A model generated the notes under the pieces. It saw only the letters and a program-made list of their open reading frames with translations, ran no database searches and had not been told where the DNA came from. From Bacillus timonensis (GTDB lineage: Bacteria > Bacillota > Bacilli > Bacillales > Bacillaceae_L), in NCBI GenBank assembly GCA_020171895.1, contig JAIVAN010000003.1:434001-498000 (forward strand): a DNA stretch of 64,000 nt, written 5' to 3'. Shown here in pieces: positions 1 to 10,142 of this stretch (the stretch's first letter is position 1; each line of letters begins with the position of its first letter). Position numbers and translations under genes: made by a program.

Positions 1-1
1 T

Positions 2-964
2 TCAAACGTAGAGAACAACCTAGAAACCTTAATTGATTTTGTTCAAAGTCCTTATTTTACGGAAAAAACTGTTGAAAAAGAGAAAGGGATTATTGGACAA
101 GAAATAACAATGTATGATGATAATCCGGACTGGAGACTATATTTTGGTGTTATTCAAAATATGTTTAAAGAACATCCAGTAAAAATTGATATAGCAGGTA
201 CAATCGATTCAATTTCAAAAATTACGAAAGATATGTTATATGAATGCTATGAAACCTTTTATCATCCAAGTAACATGTTGTTATTTATAGTAGGACCTGT
301 GGACCCAAAAAGTATGATGAACCAAATAAGAAGCAATCAATTAAAAAAAGAGTATAAAGACATGCCAGAGATTACTCGTTACTTTGATGTAGAACCTATA
401 GGTGTAGCTCAAAAGAAACAAGTTTTACCGATGAATGTTCAATCATCAAAAGTATTGGTCGGAGTTAAAGCTAAGGGTACAAGTAGGACTGGAAATGATA
501 TGCTAAAGCACGAGCTTAGTATCAATCTTATTCTTGATTTATTATTTGGTAAAAGCTCAAACTATTATGAAGCATTATATAATGAAGGGCTAATAGATGA
601 GACATTTTCATACGATTACACAGAGGAACAAGGGTTTGGTTTTGCGATTGTTGGTGGAGACACTAGTGATCCTGAAGGATTAGCAAAGAAATTACATGAA
701 ATAATGCTTAATTCGTCTGATTTCAAAGTTAGTTCCCAAGAGTTAGAAAGAGTAAAGAAAAAGAAAATTGGTGGTTTTTTACGCTCTTTAAACTCTCCTG
801 AATATATAGCCAACCAATTTACGAGATACGCTTTTAATGAAATGAATTTATTTGATGTTGTCTCAACAATGGAAGCATTGACTGAGGAAGATATTAAAGA
901 AGCTGCAAAAGAATTTTTCTGTGAGGAATGTTTTACTGAATGTCATGTTGTACCTAAAGCTTGA
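2..964 (+). CDS. ymfH: M16-family zinc-peptidase-like protein YmfH (C-terminal part, 5' end outside window)
   Basis: The reading frame is open from base 2, so this is the last 320 residues or so of a longer protein; the N-terminal HxxEH zinc site lies outside the window. What is visible fits the back half of an M16 (insulinase/processing-peptidase-like) protein: the segment FYHPSNMLLFIVG and a second alpha/beta lobe ending in ECFTECHVV. The neighbour ymfI decides the identity: in B. subtilis ymfF-ymfH-ymfI are linked and associated with 5-aminopentanol modification of elongation factor P. Whether YmfH is proteolytically active cannot be told from this part. A terminator follows within 5 bases of the stop codon. 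Confidence 0.85.
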   Translation, partial: SNVENNLETLIDFVQSPYFTEKTVEKEKGIIGQEITMYDDNPDWRLYFGVIQNMFKEHPVKIDIAGTIDSISKITKDMLYECYETFYHPSNMLLFIVGPVDPKSMMNQIRSNQLKKEYKDMPEITRYFDVEPIGVAQKKQVLPMNVQSSKVLVGVKAKGTSRTGNDMLKHELSINLILDLLFGKSSNYYEALYNEGLIDETFSYDYTEEQGFGFAIVGGDTSDPEGLAKKLHEIMLNSSDFKVSSQELERVKKKKIGGFLRSLNSPEYIANQFTRYAFNEMNLFDVVSTMEALTEEDIKEAAKEFFCEECFTECHVVPKA

Positions 965-967
965 TGT

Positions 968-1000
968 GATGCATCCTTCAAATTGAGGGATGCATTTTTA
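968..1000 (+). terminator. intrinsic terminator after ymfH
   Basis: An 8-bp stem ATGCATCC (969-976) pairs with GGATGCAT (988-995) and runs into a short T tract. It separates ymfH from ymfI. Confidence 0.75.
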
Positions 1001-1033
1001 AGTCTTAAGATATGTTAAAAAGGTGGATGAATG

Positions 1034-1759
1034 ATGGTGAAGTATGTATTAATTACAGGGGCAAGTGGTGGAATTGGCCGTGCAATTGCATTAAAACTTG
1101 CTGAAGAAGGTTACGGATTATATTTGCATTATAATCACAATGAAGAGGCGATAAGTAAGTTAGCCAGCAAATTAAAATCAGAGAATGTGGATGTAAAAAT
1201 TGTTGGTGCAGATTTATCATCGTCATTAGGGATAGAAACGCTTTTGAACTTAATCGATGATCCTATTTATGGGGTCGTTTATTGTGCAGGGTCTAGCTAC
1301 TTCGGGCTTGTTACTGATATGGAAGAACAAACAATAGATGACATGATCCAACTACATATAAAGAGTCCTTTTACATTAATAAAAAGTATATTACCTTCAA
1401 TGATTGAGAAGAAAACAGGCAATATTATTATGGTTTCCTCCATTTGGGGAGAAATTGGTGCATCCTGTGAAGTGCTTTATTCAATGGTGAAAGGGGGACA
1501 AAACTCTTTTGTAAAGGCATTAGCGAAAGAAGTTGCTCCAAGTGGAATCCGTGTAAATGCTGTATCACCCGGTGCAATAAATACTCAAATGCTTTCTGTA
1601 TTTACAGAGGAGGATAGAGATGAAATAGCAGTGGATATTCCAATGGGGAGAATTGGAGAACCATCGGAGATTGCTGATACTGTTACCTTTTTACTATCCA
1701 AACAATCAACGTATATTACAGGACAAGTAATATCTGTAAATGGTGGATGGCATTGTTAA
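1034..1759 (+). CDS. ymfI: SDR-family elongation factor P 5-aminopentanone reductase YmfI
   Basis: A 241-residue short-chain dehydrogenase/reductase. The Rossmann motif TGASGGIG is at residues 8-15, the NAG-type motif appears as CAGSSY near 85, and the catalytic Ser (about 136) and YSMVK (YxxxK, about 149-153) are in place. The C-terminus ends in the usual ITGQVISVNGGW. In B. subtilis YmfI reduces the 5-aminopentanone on EF-P Lys32 to 5-aminopentanol; here the assignment rests on position next to ymfH rather than on unique residues, because sequence alone looks like FabG. Two adjacent ATGs exist (1031, 1034); 1034 has the better spacing (7) from AGGTGG at 1021-1026. Confidence 0.85.
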   Translation: MVKYVLITGASGGIGRAIALKLAEEGYGLYLHYNHNEEAISKLASKLKSENVDVKIVGADLSSSLGIETLLNLIDDPIYGVVYCAGSSYFGLVTDMEEQTIDDMIQLHIKSPFTLIKSILPSMIEKKTGNIIMVSSIWGEIGASCEVLYSMVKGGQNSFVKALAKEVAPSGIRVNAVSPGAINTQMLSVFTEEDRDEIAVDIPMGRIGEPSEIADTVTFLLSKQSTYITGQVISVNGGWHC

Positions 1760-1846
1760 CTCAAAATTCCTTCATAAAATAAAAGTATAAATCCCTTTTT
1801 TTTAGACAAACTATATCTTGTACTATTATAAAAGGAGGGGCTATTA

Positions 1847-2107
1847 ATGTCTGTCTTAGATAATTTTGAAACATGGAAAGATTTTTTAGGTGATCGTCTA
1901 CACCAAGCTCAAGATCAAGGTATGAATCAAGGGGTAATTTCTGATTTAGCATACCAATTAGGTGATTATCTAGCAAAACAAGTAGAACCAAAAAATGCAC
2001 AAGAAAAGGTGCTTGCAGATTTATGGAGTGTTGCTTCTACAGAAGAGCAACATGCTATTGCGAATATGATGGTTAAACTAGTTAAAGATGACGGAACAAT
2101 GCAGTAA
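1847..2107 (+). CDS. ymfJ: DUF3243 family protein YmfJ
   Basis: An 86-residue soluble, mostly helical protein preceded by a strong ribosome binding site (AAAGGAGGGG). It matches the size and position of B. subtilis YmfJ (DUF3243) between ymfI and ymfK. No catalytic motif or membrane segment is visible and the function is unknown. It is followed at once by a terminator, so it forms a small transcription unit of its own or ends the one that begins upstream. Confidence 0.8.
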   Translation: MSVLDNFETWKDFLGDRLHQAQDQGMNQGVISDLAYQLGDYLAKQVEPKNAQEKVLADLWSVASTEEQHAIANMMVKLVKDDGTMQ

Positions 2108-2135
2108 GGAGAGGGAATAACCTCTCTTTTTTTTT
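2108..2135 (+). terminator. intrinsic terminator after ymfJ
   Basis: The stem GAGAGG (2109-2114) / CCTCTC (2121-2126) with a 6-base loop is followed by nine T residues. Confidence 0.85.
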
Positions 2136-2293
2136 ATACATAAAATTGAACTTGTAGAAAATCACAACAAAATATGAGTTTTATCGATAGATTTTGAATT
2201 CCCCTTTCCTAATGATTTAAAATACTTTATTATAGATAATAGGTAAAATAATGTAAAAATCTTTTTCCCAACCTTTTAAGGGGATGATATTAA

Positions 2294-3082
2294 ATGGAAA
2301 AGAGAGAATGGTATTTAGAATATGAAATTCACAAGAATCGTCCAGGGCTGCTTGGCGATATCTCTTCACTTCTTGGAATGTTATCTATAAATATTGTAAC
2401 AATTAATGGTGTTGATGACCGTAGACGTGGATTACTTTTATTGTGTGATAACAATGAGCAAATCGAGAGGCTAGAATCAATTCTGCATACGATGGACAAT
2501 ATAACAGTTACTAAGTTACGCGAACCAAAATTAAGAGATCGGTTAGCTGTAAGACATGGACGTTATATTCAACGAGATGCAGATGATAAGAAAACCTTTC
2601 GTTTTGTTAGAGATGAATTGGGACTTTTAGTAGATTTTATGGCAGAATTATTTAAGCAAGAAGGGCATAAGTTAATCGGAATTCGTGGCATGCCACGTGT
2701 TGGTAAAACTGAATCCGTCGTTGCTTCTAGTGTTTGTGCAAATAAAAGATGGTTATTTGTTTCTTCTACACTACTAAAACAAACTGTGAGAAGCCAATTG
2801 ATTGAAGATGAATACAATGAAGACAATCTTTTTATTATAGATGGAATTGTTTCTACTAGAAGAGCGTCGGAAAGACATTGGCAACTTGTCCGCGAAATTA
2901 TGAGACTTCCGGCTGTAAAAGTTGTGGAGCATCCTGATATTCTTGTGAGAAATTCCGAATATACCCTAGATGATTTTGATTATATCATTGAATTACGAAA
3001 TGACCCTGATGAAGAAATTACTTATGATTTAGTGGAGGAACAACAATTCAACACATCGGATTTCTCATCATTTGATTTTTAA
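2294..3082 (+). CDS. ymfK: ACT-domain/P-loop-like protein YmfK (DUF3388)
   Basis: A 262-residue protein with two visible parts. Residues 1-75 look like an ACT regulatory domain (EIHKNRPGLLGDISSLLGML, then an INGVDDRRRG turn). Residues from about 100 hold a P-loop-like segment, GMPRVGKTES at about 134-143. The order and length fit B. subtilis YmfK (DUF3388), whose role is unknown. A ligand-sensing N-terminal domain joined to a nucleotide-binding-like domain is inferred, not shown. It lies ten to twenty bases ahead of the rodZ gene and is probably cotranscribed with it. Confidence 0.8.
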   Translation: MEKREWYLEYEIHKNRPGLLGDISSLLGMLSINIVTINGVDDRRRGLLLLCDNNEQIERLESILHTMDNITVTKLREPKLRDRLAVRHGRYIQRDADDKKTFRFVRDELGLLVDFMAELFKQEGHKLIGIRGMPRVGKTESVVASSVCANKRWLFVSSTLLKQTVRSQLIEDEYNEDNLFIIDGIVSTRRASERHWQLVREIMRLPAVKVVEHPDILVRNSEYTLDDFDYIIELRNDPDEEITYDLVEEQQFNTSDFSSFDF

Positions 3083-3101
3083 TTATTGGTAGGTGTTTTC
3101 A

Positions 3102-4001
3102 TTGACTGAATTAGGCAATAAGTTAAAAGAGACTAGAGAATCTAAACAAATAAGTTTAGATGATCTTCAGCAGATTACAAAGATTCAAAAGCGTTATTTA
3201 ATTGGGATAGAAGAAGGTAATTATCAAATTATGCCCGGTAAGTTTTATGTTCGAGCTTTTGTTAAACAATATGCAGAAGCAGTAGGGCTAGATCCGGATG
3301 AGATTTTTCATGAATATAAACACGAGTTACCCAACACAATAAACGAAGATATACCTAATCAATTATCTCGTGTAACATCTCGAAAGCAAATTTCAGCTAA
3401 GGGTTCAAAATTATTAGAAATGATTCCTATGATTTTAATTATCATTGTTATTTTAGGAACACTTATTGCGCTATGGTTTTTCTTCCAAGGTAAGAACGTC
3501 GGGACTGAATTAAATGATGAAAATTCAAAAGAGCAAACTGAAGTTGAAGAATCAGAGAATTCACCAATAAATGATCCGAATGAAACAAGTGAAGAAAATA
3601 GTGTATCCAATTCATCAGAAAATGAGCAAACTGAAGAAAATGACACAGAAGAAGAAAGTGTGCCACAACAACAGTTTACTATCACTGAAAAAAGTGGAAT
3701 TGCTGCTACGGTTGAGCTATCAAATACAGATACGTTCTTAGTTGAAATATCAGCTAAGCCTGATAAACAGACATGGGTAGGAATAAAAAATGGGAAAGGT
3801 AAAAACTTTCTTTCGGAGTTATTAACCGATGGTGCAAAAAGACAATTTGATCTAACAGAGGAACAATCAATTACATTTAACATCGGAAACACAATTGATA
3901 CGGAACTGTTGATTAATGGTATACCATTTGAATTCCCTTCCCCCCCAACAGATAAAGTTCAACAAATTATCACGATTAAATTTGTAAAATTAGTCGAATA
4001 A
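3102..4001 (+). CDS. ymfM: RodZ-like cell-shape protein YmfM
   Basis: A 299-residue bitopic membrane protein. Residues 1-70 form a Cro/CI-type helix-turn-helix (ISLDDLQQITKIQKRYL), then comes one transmembrane helix at about 110-130 (MIPMILIIIVILGTLIALWF), a strongly acidic Glu/Asn/Ser linker at about 140-190, and a C-terminal DUF4115 beta domain. This is the RodZ architecture: the cytoplasmic part binds MreB and helps to set rod shape. The start is taken as TTG 3102 because AGGTG at 3091-3095 stands 6 bases ahead; the GTG at 3093 sits inside that ribosome binding site and is less likely. Confidence 0.85.
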   Translation: MTELGNKLKETRESKQISLDDLQQITKIQKRYLIGIEEGNYQIMPGKFYVRAFVKQYAEAVGLDPDEIFHEYKHELPNTINEDIPNQLSRVTSRKQISAKGSKLLEMIPMILIIIVILGTLIALWFFFQGKNVGTELNDENSKEQTEVEESENSPINDPNETSEENSVSNSSENEQTEENDTEEESVPQQQFTITEKSGIAATVELSNTDTFLVEISAKPDKQTWVGIKNGKGKNFLSELLTDGAKRQFDLTEEQSITFNIGNTIDTELLINGIPFEFPSPPTDKVQQIITIKFVKLVE

Positions 4002-4010
4002 TCTACGGAT

Positions 4011-4033
4011 AGCCATCATTTTGATGGCTTTTT
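4011..4033 (+). terminator. intrinsic terminator after ymfM
   Basis: The stem AGCCATCA (4011-4018) / TGATGGCT (4022-4029) is followed by five T residues. Confidence 0.85.
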
Positions 4034-4100
4034 CACTCTTTTAAGTGTATTATCACTAATGTATAAGTTTAAGATTTGTGTATAAGCGGAGGTAGTATAA

Positions 4101-4682
4101 GTGAACTTACCAAATAAGATAACAGTTGCAAGAATTTTGTTAATACCTTTATTTTTAATTGTCATGCTAACCGATACTAATTTGTGGGGAGTATATACAA
4201 TTGGTGATATGTCTTTGCCAATTAATCATTTCATTGGTGCTTTAATCTTTATTTTTGCATCGTCAACAGACTGGGTTGATGGCTATTTAGCAAGGCGGAA
4301 TAATCAAGTAACGAACCTAGGTAAATTTTTAGATCCTTTAGCAGATAAATTATTAGTTTCTGCAGCATTAATTACACTTGTCGAATTAGGTCTCGCTCCG
4401 GCATGGATGGTTATTGTGATTATTACAAGAGAGTTTGCAGTTACCGGTTTACGTTTAATTTTAGCAGAAGCGGGAGAAGTATCAGCAGCAAAAATCTTAG
4501 GTAAGATTAAAATGTGGGCACAAGTAGTTGCAATATCCGCATTATTATTACATAATTTTCCCTTTGAGTTTATTTCATTTCCTTTTGATGAAATTGCCCT
4601 CTGGATTGCTGTAATATTTACTGTAATATCAGGCTGGGATTATTTTGCGAAAAATAAAGAAGTGTTTGCAAAATCGAAGTAA
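4101..4682 (+). CDS. pgsA: CDP-diacylglycerol-glycerol-3-phosphate phosphatidyltransferase
   Basis: A 193-residue integral membrane enzyme that makes phosphatidylglycerophosphate, the committed step to phosphatidylglycerol and cardiolipin. The CDP-alcohol phosphotransferase signature D-x2-DG-x2-AR-x8-G-x3-D-x3-D is complete ([10 protein letters not shown] then [10 protein letters not shown], residues about 54-81). Several hydrophobic helices surround it. The start codon is GTG 4101 with GGAGG 10 bases ahead. cinA begins 16 bases after the stop, the same order as in B. subtilis. Confidence 0.95.
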   Translation: MNLPNKITVARILLIPLFLIVMLTDTNLWGVYTIGDMSLPINHFIGALIFIFASSTDWVDGYLARRNNQVTNLGKFLDPLADKLLVSAALITLVELGLAPAWMVIVIITREFAVTGLRLILAEAGEVSAAKILGKIKMWAQVVAISALLLHNFPFEFISFPFDEIALWIAVIFTVISGWDYFAKNKEVFAKSK

Positions 4683-4698
4683 AAAGGATGGAACAACG

Positions 4699-5940
4699 AT
4701 GAGAGCTGAAATTATTGCAGTTGGATCTGAACTTTTGTTAGGACAAATTGTCAACAGTAATGCACAATTTATTTCTGAACAATTAGCTGAGCTAGGGATT
4801 AATGTATATTATCATACAGTAGTTGGCGATAACCCAGATAGACTTAAAAGTGTGATAGAGATAGCACAAACTCGTTCTGATATTATTATTTTCACAGGTG
4901 GATTAGGTCCAACTAAAGACGATTTGACAAAAGAAACAATTTCTAGTCTTTTAAATCGAAGGTTAGTGACTGATGAACAAGCTCTTAGTTTTATTAAAGA
5001 CTATTTTACTGTTACAAAGCGAACGATGACAACGAACAATTTGAAACAAGCGCTAGTAATTGAGGGCTCAGCTGTGTTAAAAAATGACAACGGTATGGCT
5101 CCGGGTATGGGCTTAAAAGTGGATGAAATTATTTACATGCTACTTCCAGGTCCACCTAAAGAGATGAAGCCTATGTTTTTAAAATATGGCACTGATTTTC
5201 TCACTAAACAAGTAGGTATAACTGATCGAATTGAATCAAGAGTTCTTAGGTTCTTAGGTATAGGTGAATCACAATTAGAAACAGATATTGAAGATATTAT
5301 TGATTCTCAAACGAATCCAACTTTAGCACCTCTAGCAGGTGATGGAGAAGTAACGCTTCGAATAACAGCTAAACACCCGACATCTGAAGGTGCTCAAAAA
5401 ATGATTGATGAAGTAGAGAAATTAATTTCTAATCGAGTTGGTCAATTTATTTATGGTTATGGAGCAACTTCAGTATCAGTCGAATTATATAAATTACTTT
5501 CTGACAAAAAACTTACTATCTCAAGTGCAGAGAGCTTAACAGGTGGACTGTTTCAGGAACAGTTAACGAGCGTCCCAGGTGCCTCATCTGTAGTAAAAGG
5601 TGGAATTGTTTGTTATAGTGACGAGGTAAAGACAGATATTATTGGTGTAAAAAAAGAAACGATTGATCTCTTTGGTTCTGTAAGTGAAGAATGTGCAAAA
5701 GAGCTAGCAGATAAAACAAGATCACGATTGAATACTGATATTTGTATTAGTTTTACTGGTGTTGCTGGTCCGAGCGAACTAGAAGGAAACCCTGTTGGTA
5801 AAGTGTTTATCGGAATATCAATAGTGAATCAACCTACAAAAGTATATGAATATCAATTAAAAGGTACACGTGAGTCAATTAGAAATAGAACTGTTAAATA
5901 TGGATGTTATCATTTATTAAAGATGTTAAAAGGCAGTTAA
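4699..5940 (+). CDS. cinA: CinA: competence/damage-inducible protein, nicotinamide-nucleotide amidase type
   Basis: A 413-residue two-domain protein. Residues 1-170 are a MoCF/MogA-type domain ([10 protein letters not shown], then [11 protein letters not shown]) and the C-terminal 160 residues are a PncC-type domain with SSAESLTGG and FTGVAGPS. The family hydrolyses nicotinamide mononucleotide and ADP-ribose. The start is ATG 4699, which follows AAAGGATGG; a longer frame upstream overlaps pgsA and has no ribosome binding site. The pgsA-cinA-recA order is typical of Firmicutes. Its terminator overlaps the stop codon. Confidence 0.92.
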   Translation: MRAEIIAVGSELLLGQIVNSNAQFISEQLAELGINVYYHTVVGDNPDRLKSVIEIAQTRSDIIIFTGGLGPTKDDLTKETISSLLNRRLVTDEQALSFIKDYFTVTKRTMTTNNLKQALVIEGSAVLKNDNGMAPGMGLKVDEIIYMLLPGPPKEMKPMFLKYGTDFLTKQVGITDRIESRVLRFLGIGESQLETDIEDIIDSQTNPTLAPLAGDGEVTLRITAKHPTSEGAQKMIDEVEKLISNRVGQFIYGYGATSVSVELYKLLSDKKLTISSAESLTGGLFQEQLTSVPGASSVVKGGIVCYSDEVKTDIIGVKKETIDLFGSVSEECAKELADKTRSRLNTDICISFTGVAGPSELEGNPVGKVFIGISIVNQPTKVYEYQLKGTRESIRNRTVKYGCYHLLKMLKGS

Positions 5941-5963
5941 GATGTTCTTAGCTGTCTTTTTTT
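5931..5963 (+). terminator. intrinsic terminator overlapping the cinA stop
   Basis: GGCAGTTAAGA (from 5932) pairs with TCTTAGCTGTC, including one G-T wobble, and a run of seven T residues follows. Confidence 0.8.
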
Positions 5964-6093
5964 GATGTTCTAAATTTGTGAATGAATGTTCAATTTCCAT
6001 TAAAAATGTAATTTTATAGTGTATTAACATGTCAAATTTGAATTTTCATTAGGAGGAAATTGGGTTTTCCCCCAATAAATCTGTGTTAAAAAA

Positions 6094-6107
6094 CGAATAA
6101 ATGTTCG
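6094..6107 (+). promoter_or_regulatory. LexA (SOS) box ahead of recA
   Basis: CGAATAAATGTTCG matches the Bacillus SOS consensus CGAACnnnnGTTCG in nine of ten fixed positions and lies 10 bases before the recA -35 element. A weaker GAATnnnnGTTC copy lies at 5980-5991. Confidence 0.8.
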
Positions 6108-6116
6108 TTTTTTTGC

Positions 6117-6145
6117 TTGGCAAAAAGAATAAAACAAGGTATAGT
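6117..6145 (+). promoter_or_regulatory. sigma-A promoter of recA
   Basis: TTGGCA (6117-6122), a 17-base spacer and TATAGT (6140-6145). It lies just downstream of the SOS box, so bound LexA would block it. Confidence 0.8.
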
Positions 6146-6179
6146 ATTAGTAGGTTATTAGTACAAAGGAGGAAGTTAA

Positions 6180-7214
6180 GTGAGTGATCGTCAAGCTGCC
6201 TTAGAAATGGCATTAAAACAAATAGAAAAGCAATTCGGTAAAGGTTCAATTATGAAATTAGGTGAACAAACTGACCGTAGAATATCTACAGTACCTAGTG
6301 GTTCACTAGCATTAGATGCAGCTCTTGGAGTAGGTGGCTACCCAAGAGGTCGTATTATCGAAATTTACGGTCCTGAGAGTTCAGGTAAAACAACAGTAGC
6401 ACTACATGCTATAGCTGAAGTTCAACAACAAGGTGGACAAGCAGCATTTATTGATGCAGAGCACGCGTTAGATCCAGTTTATGCACAAAAACTTGGAGTT
6501 AACATAGATGAGTTATTACTGTCTCAACCTGATACAGGTGAACAAGCTTTAGAAATTGCTGAAGCGTTAGTTCGAAGTGGAGCTGTCGATATATTAGTAA
6601 TTGACTCAGTTGCTGCCCTTGTACCTAAAGCAGAGATCGAAGGGGAAATGGGTGACTCTCACGTTGGCTTACAAGCACGTCTTATGTCTCAAGCTTTACG
6701 TAAGCTATCTGGAGCTATTAATAAATCAAAAACAATCGCTATTTTTATTAACCAAATTCGTGAAAAAGTTGGAGTAATGTTTGGAAATCCTGAAACAACT
6801 CCAGGAGGTAGAGCTCTTAAGTTCTATTCTTCAGTTCGTTTGGAAGTCCGACGTGCTGAAACACTAAAACAAGGTAACGAAATGGTTGGAAGTAAGACGA
6901 AAATAAAAGTTGTAAAAAATAAAGTAGCGCCACCATTTAGAGTAGCTGAAGTAGATATAATGTACGGAGAAGGTATTTCTAAAGAGGGAGAAATTATCGA
7001 TTTAGGTTCAGAGCTTGACATTGTTCAAAAAAGCGGTTCTTGGTATTCTTACAACGAAGAAAGACTTGGACAAGGACGAGAAAATGCTAAGCAATTCTTA
7101 AAAGAAAATCCAGAAATGAGAAAAGAGATTCAAAAGCAGATTCGTGAACATTATGGTCTTGATCAAGCATTTACTGCACCAGAAGATGCAGGACAAGAGG
7201 AATTAGACATTTAA
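6180..7214 (+). CDS. recA: Recombinase RecA
   Basis: A 344-residue RecA. Walker A GPESSGKT is at 64-71, followed by the Walker B strand [12 protein letters not shown] and the L2/DNA-binding stretch [13 protein letters not shown]. It polymerises on single-stranded DNA for homologous recombination and acts as co-protease for LexA. Start GTG 6180 with AAAGGAGG ahead. Upstream are a sigma-A promoter and an SOS box, matching damage-induced control by the LexA encoded at 30.9 kb in this same window. Confidence 0.98.
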   Translation: MSDRQAALEMALKQIEKQFGKGSIMKLGEQTDRRISTVPSGSLALDAALGVGGYPRGRIIEIYGPESSGKTTVALHAIAEVQQQGGQAAFIDAEHALDPVYAQKLGVNIDELLLSQPDTGEQALEIAEALVRSGAVDILVIDSVAALVPKAEIEGEMGDSHVGLQARLMSQALRKLSGAINKSKTIAIFINQIREKVGVMFGNPETTPGGRALKFYSSVRLEVRRAETLKQGNEMVGSKTKIKVVKNKVAPPFRVAEVDIMYGEGISKEGEIIDLGSELDIVQKSGSWYSYNEERLGQGRENAKQFLKENPEMRKEIQKQIREHYGLDQAFTAPEDAGQEELDI

Positions 7215-7236
7215 AATGGAAAACAGAATCTATCAC

Positions 7237-7272
7237 AACAAACGGGGGCACTTATGTGTCCCCGTTTGTTTG
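7237..7272 (+). terminator. probable terminator after recA
   Basis: A strong GC-containing hairpin: AACAAACGGGG (from 7237) pairs with CCCCGTTTGTT around a GCAC-TTAT-GTGT top. The T tract is imperfect, so efficiency is uncertain. Confidence 0.7.
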
Positions 7273-7424
7273 CTAAACATAATTTCATACTAAATAACCG
7301 ATTCTCTAAGTATTCGACATCAAGCATGTAAAATAGAAAAGGTAGGAGTATATATAAATGATATAATTAAAAAGAAAAAAACTTCATTTTTACCAATTTC
7401 ATGAAAGCTTTAAGTTGACAGGCC

Positions 7425-7453
7425 TTGACAATAAATTTTGGCAGATTTACAAT
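7425..7453 (+). promoter_or_regulatory. sigma-A promoter of rny
   Basis: TTGACA (7425-7430), a 17-base spacer and TACAAT (7448-7453), a near-consensus match. It leaves a 5' leader of about 135 bases before the rny start. The rest of the 7273-7593 gap shows nothing else I can name. Confidence 0.75.
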
Positions 7454-7593
7454 TAGAGTGTATATTTTACATTTTGTTAGAATTAAAACGCTTAATAAGC
7501 CTATGTGCTGTATATTGAAATGAATGTAACAATGTACATGCCGACATTTTGAATCTAGCAAGTATTAAGAGCATAGCAAGAGGAGGTGAAAAG

Positions 7594-9156
7594 ATGGACT
7601 CCATTACAATTATCATCTCCGCTTTGCTTGGCCTAATCGTCGGTGCAGTTGTTGGCTTTTTTGTTCGTAAGTCTATTGCCGAAGCAAAAATTGCAGGTGC
7701 AAAGGGTATTGCTGAACAAATAATTGATGATGCAAATCGCGAAGCTGATTCTTTGAAAAAGGAAGCACTCCTTGAAGCTAAAGATGAAATTCACAGACTT
7801 CGTACAGAGGCAGAACGAGATATTCGTGATCGAAGAAGCGAACTACAAAAACAAGAAAATCGATTAATGCAAAAAGAAGAGAATCTAGATCGTAAAGACG
7901 AGTCATTAGACAAACGTGAAGCGATGTTAGATAAAAAAGAAGATTCTCTTACTGAAAAACAACAGCATATTGAAGAGATGGAAAGCAGAGCGGAAGAGAT
8001 GGTACGCAAACAACAATTAGAATTGGAGCGTATTTCAGGTTTAACACGTGAAGAAGCTAAGCAGATTATTATTGAGCGTGTTGAAAATGAACTAACAACC
8101 GATGTTGCCTATATGGTCAAGGATGCTGAAAATCGTGCTAAAGAAGAAGCAGATAAGAAAGCAAAAGAAATCCTTTCACTTGCTATTCAAAGGTGTGCAG
8201 CAGACCATGTAGCAGAAACAACAGTTTCGGTTGTAAACCTTCCTAATGATGAAATGAAAGGCAGAATTATCGGTAGAGAAGGACGTAACATCCGTACGCT
8301 TGAAACACTAACAGGTATTGATTTAATTATTGATGATACTCCTGAAGCTGTAATTCTATCTGGCTTTGATCCTATTCGACGTGAAACGGCTAGAATCGCG
8401 CTAGACAAGCTTGTGCAAGACGGACGTATTCATCCAGCGCGTATTGAGGAAATGGTTGAAAAGTCAAGACGTGAAGTTGATGAATATATTCGGGAAATGG
8501 GAGAACAAACAACTTTCGAGGTTGGTGTTCATGGACTCCATCCTGATTTAATTAAGATTTTAGGTCGTTTGAAATTTAGAACGAGCTATGGGCAAAATGT
8601 TCTTAAACACTCTATGGAGGTAGCTTATTTATCTGGATTAATGGCTGCTGAGTTAGGTGAAGATGAGACATTAGCTCGACGTGCTGGTCTTTTACATGAT
8701 ATAGGTAAAGCAATTGATCATGAAGTCGAAGGTAGTCATGTTGAAATAGGGGTTGAACTAGCAACTAAGTATAAAGAACACCCAGTTGTAATTAATAGTA
8801 TAGCCTCTCATCATGGTGATACAGAACCTACTTCAATCATTGCTGTCCTAGTGGCAGCAGCAGATGCATTGTCAGCTGCAAGACCAGGTGCAAGAAGTGA
8901 AACATTAGAAAATTATATTCGACGCCTAGAAAAGCTTGAAGAAATTTCAGAGTCTTATGAAGGTGTAGAAAAATCATTTGCAATTCAAGCTGGACGTGAA
9001 GTAAGAATAATGGTGAAACCAGATACAATTGATGATTTAGAAGCACATCGACTTGCTCGAGATATTCGAAAACGAATTGAAGAGGAATTAGATTATCCTG
9101 GTCACATTAAAGTTACAGTTATTCGTGAAACGAGAGCAGTTGAATACGCAAAATAA
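7594..9156 (+). CDS. rny: Ribonuclease Y
   Basis: A 520-residue membrane-anchored endoribonuclease that starts bulk mRNA decay. The order is an N-terminal transmembrane helix (about 5-25), a long charged coiled coil (about 30-200), a KH RNA-binding domain ([12 protein letters not shown] at about 224) and an HD domain with the metal-binding [10 protein letters not shown] at about 367. Length equals B. subtilis RNase Y. The start is ATG 7594, preceded by AGGAGGTG; the frame extends upstream without a ribosome binding site. RicA, which directs RNase Y in the Y-complex, is encoded 7 kb downstream. Confidence 0.97.
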   Translation: MDSITIIISALLGLIVGAVVGFFVRKSIAEAKIAGAKGIAEQIIDDANREADSLKKEALLEAKDEIHRLRTEAERDIRDRRSELQKQENRLMQKEENLDRKDESLDKREAMLDKKEDSLTEKQQHIEEMESRAEEMVRKQQLELERISGLTREEAKQIIIERVENELTTDVAYMVKDAENRAKEEADKKAKEILSLAIQRCAADHVAETTVSVVNLPNDEMKGRIIGREGRNIRTLETLTGIDLIIDDTPEAVILSGFDPIRRETARIALDKLVQDGRIHPARIEEMVEKSRREVDEYIREMGEQTTFEVGVHGLHPDLIKILGRLKFRTSYGQNVLKHSMEVAYLSGLMAAELGEDETLARRAGLLHDIGKAIDHEVEGSHVEIGVELATKYKEHPVVINSIASHHGDTEPTSIIAVLVAAADALSAARPGARSETLENYIRRLEKLEEISESYEGVEKSFAIQAGREVRIMVKPDTIDDLEAHRLARDIRKRIEEELDYPGHIKVTVIRETRAVEYAK

Positions 9157-9187
9157 AGTGGTCATTCTATGACCACTTTATTTTTTT
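9155..9187 (+). terminator. intrinsic terminator after rny
   Basis: AAAGTGGTCAT pairs with ATGACCACTTT across a three-base loop, followed by seven T residues. The stem starts inside the rny stop codon. Confidence 0.85.
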
Positions 9188-9289
9188 GAAAAAAACTTAC
9201 ATAATTGCTAATAAAATCAATAGGATTGCTCTTTTGCAATTATTATGTAAAACTAATTAAGAAAAACCATGAATAGAAGGGGCTTATAC

Positions 9290-10084
9290 ATGAAAATCTT
9301 ATTTATCGGTGATGTTGTAGGATCTCCAGGAAGAGATATGGTAAGTGAGTATTTACCTAAGATCAAGAGTAAATTTCATCCTCATATTACGATCATTAAT
9401 GGTGAAAATGCAGCAGGTGGAAAAGGAATTACTGAGAAAATTTACCGTAATTTCTTATCAAGCGGTGCTCAAGCGGTAACACTTGGAAATCACACTTGGG
9501 ATAACCGCGAAATCTTTGAATTCATTGATTCTGCCAAATATCTTGTACGACCTGGAAACTATCCTGACGACACTCCTGGTAAAGGAATCGTTTATTGTAA
9601 TTATAATGGACTAGAAGTTGCAATTATTAATATCCAAGGCAGAACTTTCTTACCATCAATAGATTGTCCGTTTAATAAAGTAGATGAACTAATTATGGAA
9701 GCTAAAAAGAAAACTTCTATCATTTTCGTAGATTTTCACGCAGAAGCAACAAGTGAAAAACAGGCGATGGGTTGGTATTTAGACGGAAGAGTTACTGCTG
9801 TAGTAGGAACTCATACACATGTTCAAACGGCTGATAATCGCATTTTGCCTAATGGAACTGCTTATATAACAGATGTTGGAATGACGGGGCCTTATGATGG
9901 AATTTTAGGTGTTGAAAGATCGGCGGTTATTAAGAGATTTAAAACATCATTACCAGTTAGATTTGAAGTGACGAGTGGACGAACACAATTAAATGCAGTA
10001 TTAATTGATGTGAATGATAAGACAGGAAAAGCAGAAGCGATTAAAAGAGTATTAATAAATGATGACCATCCATTTTTCGAGTAA
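9290..10084 (+). CDS. ymdB: YmdB metallophosphoesterase (2',3'-cyclic nucleotide phosphodiesterase type)
   Basis: A 264-residue calcineurin-like phosphoesterase. Metal-binding segments are visible in order: GDVVGSPGRD at 7-16, NGENAAGGKG near 38, GNHTWDN near 66, DFHAEATSEK near 150 and GTHTHVQTAD near 175. In B. subtilis YmdB hydrolyses cyclic nucleotides and is needed for biofilm and nanotube-related gene expression. ATG 9290 is chosen because AGAAGGGG lies 6 bases before it; ATG 9269 would leave this site inside the gene. It sits between rny and spoVS as in B. subtilis. Confidence 0.93.
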   Translation: MKILFIGDVVGSPGRDMVSEYLPKIKSKFHPHITIINGENAAGGKGITEKIYRNFLSSGAQAVTLGNHTWDNREIFEFIDSAKYLVRPGNYPDDTPGKGIVYCNYNGLEVAIINIQGRTFLPSIDCPFNKVDELIMEAKKKTSIIFVDFHAEATSEKQAMGWYLDGRVTAVVGTHTHVQTADNRILPNGTAYITDVGMTGPYDGILGVERSAVIKRFKTSLPVRFEVTSGRTQLNAVLIDVNDKTGKAEAIKRVLINDDHPFFE

Positions 10085-10142
10085 GGGGTAAGAGTTAAAT
10101 TAATATTCAATTTCTAATTTTCTGAAAAAAAGATTGTGACAA

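Noticed and set aside
3359-3892. A 177-codon ORF opposite ymfM
   Set aside because: It is the complement of a low-complexity acidic linker, rich in Ser, Phe and Val, with no start signal.
6059-6076. Small hairpin ATTGGG-CCCAAT beside an AGGAGG, with a 9-codon frame, upstream of the recA promoter
   Set aside because: It precedes the recA promoter and the coding potential is too short; it could be a leader only if an earlier promoter exists, which I could not find.
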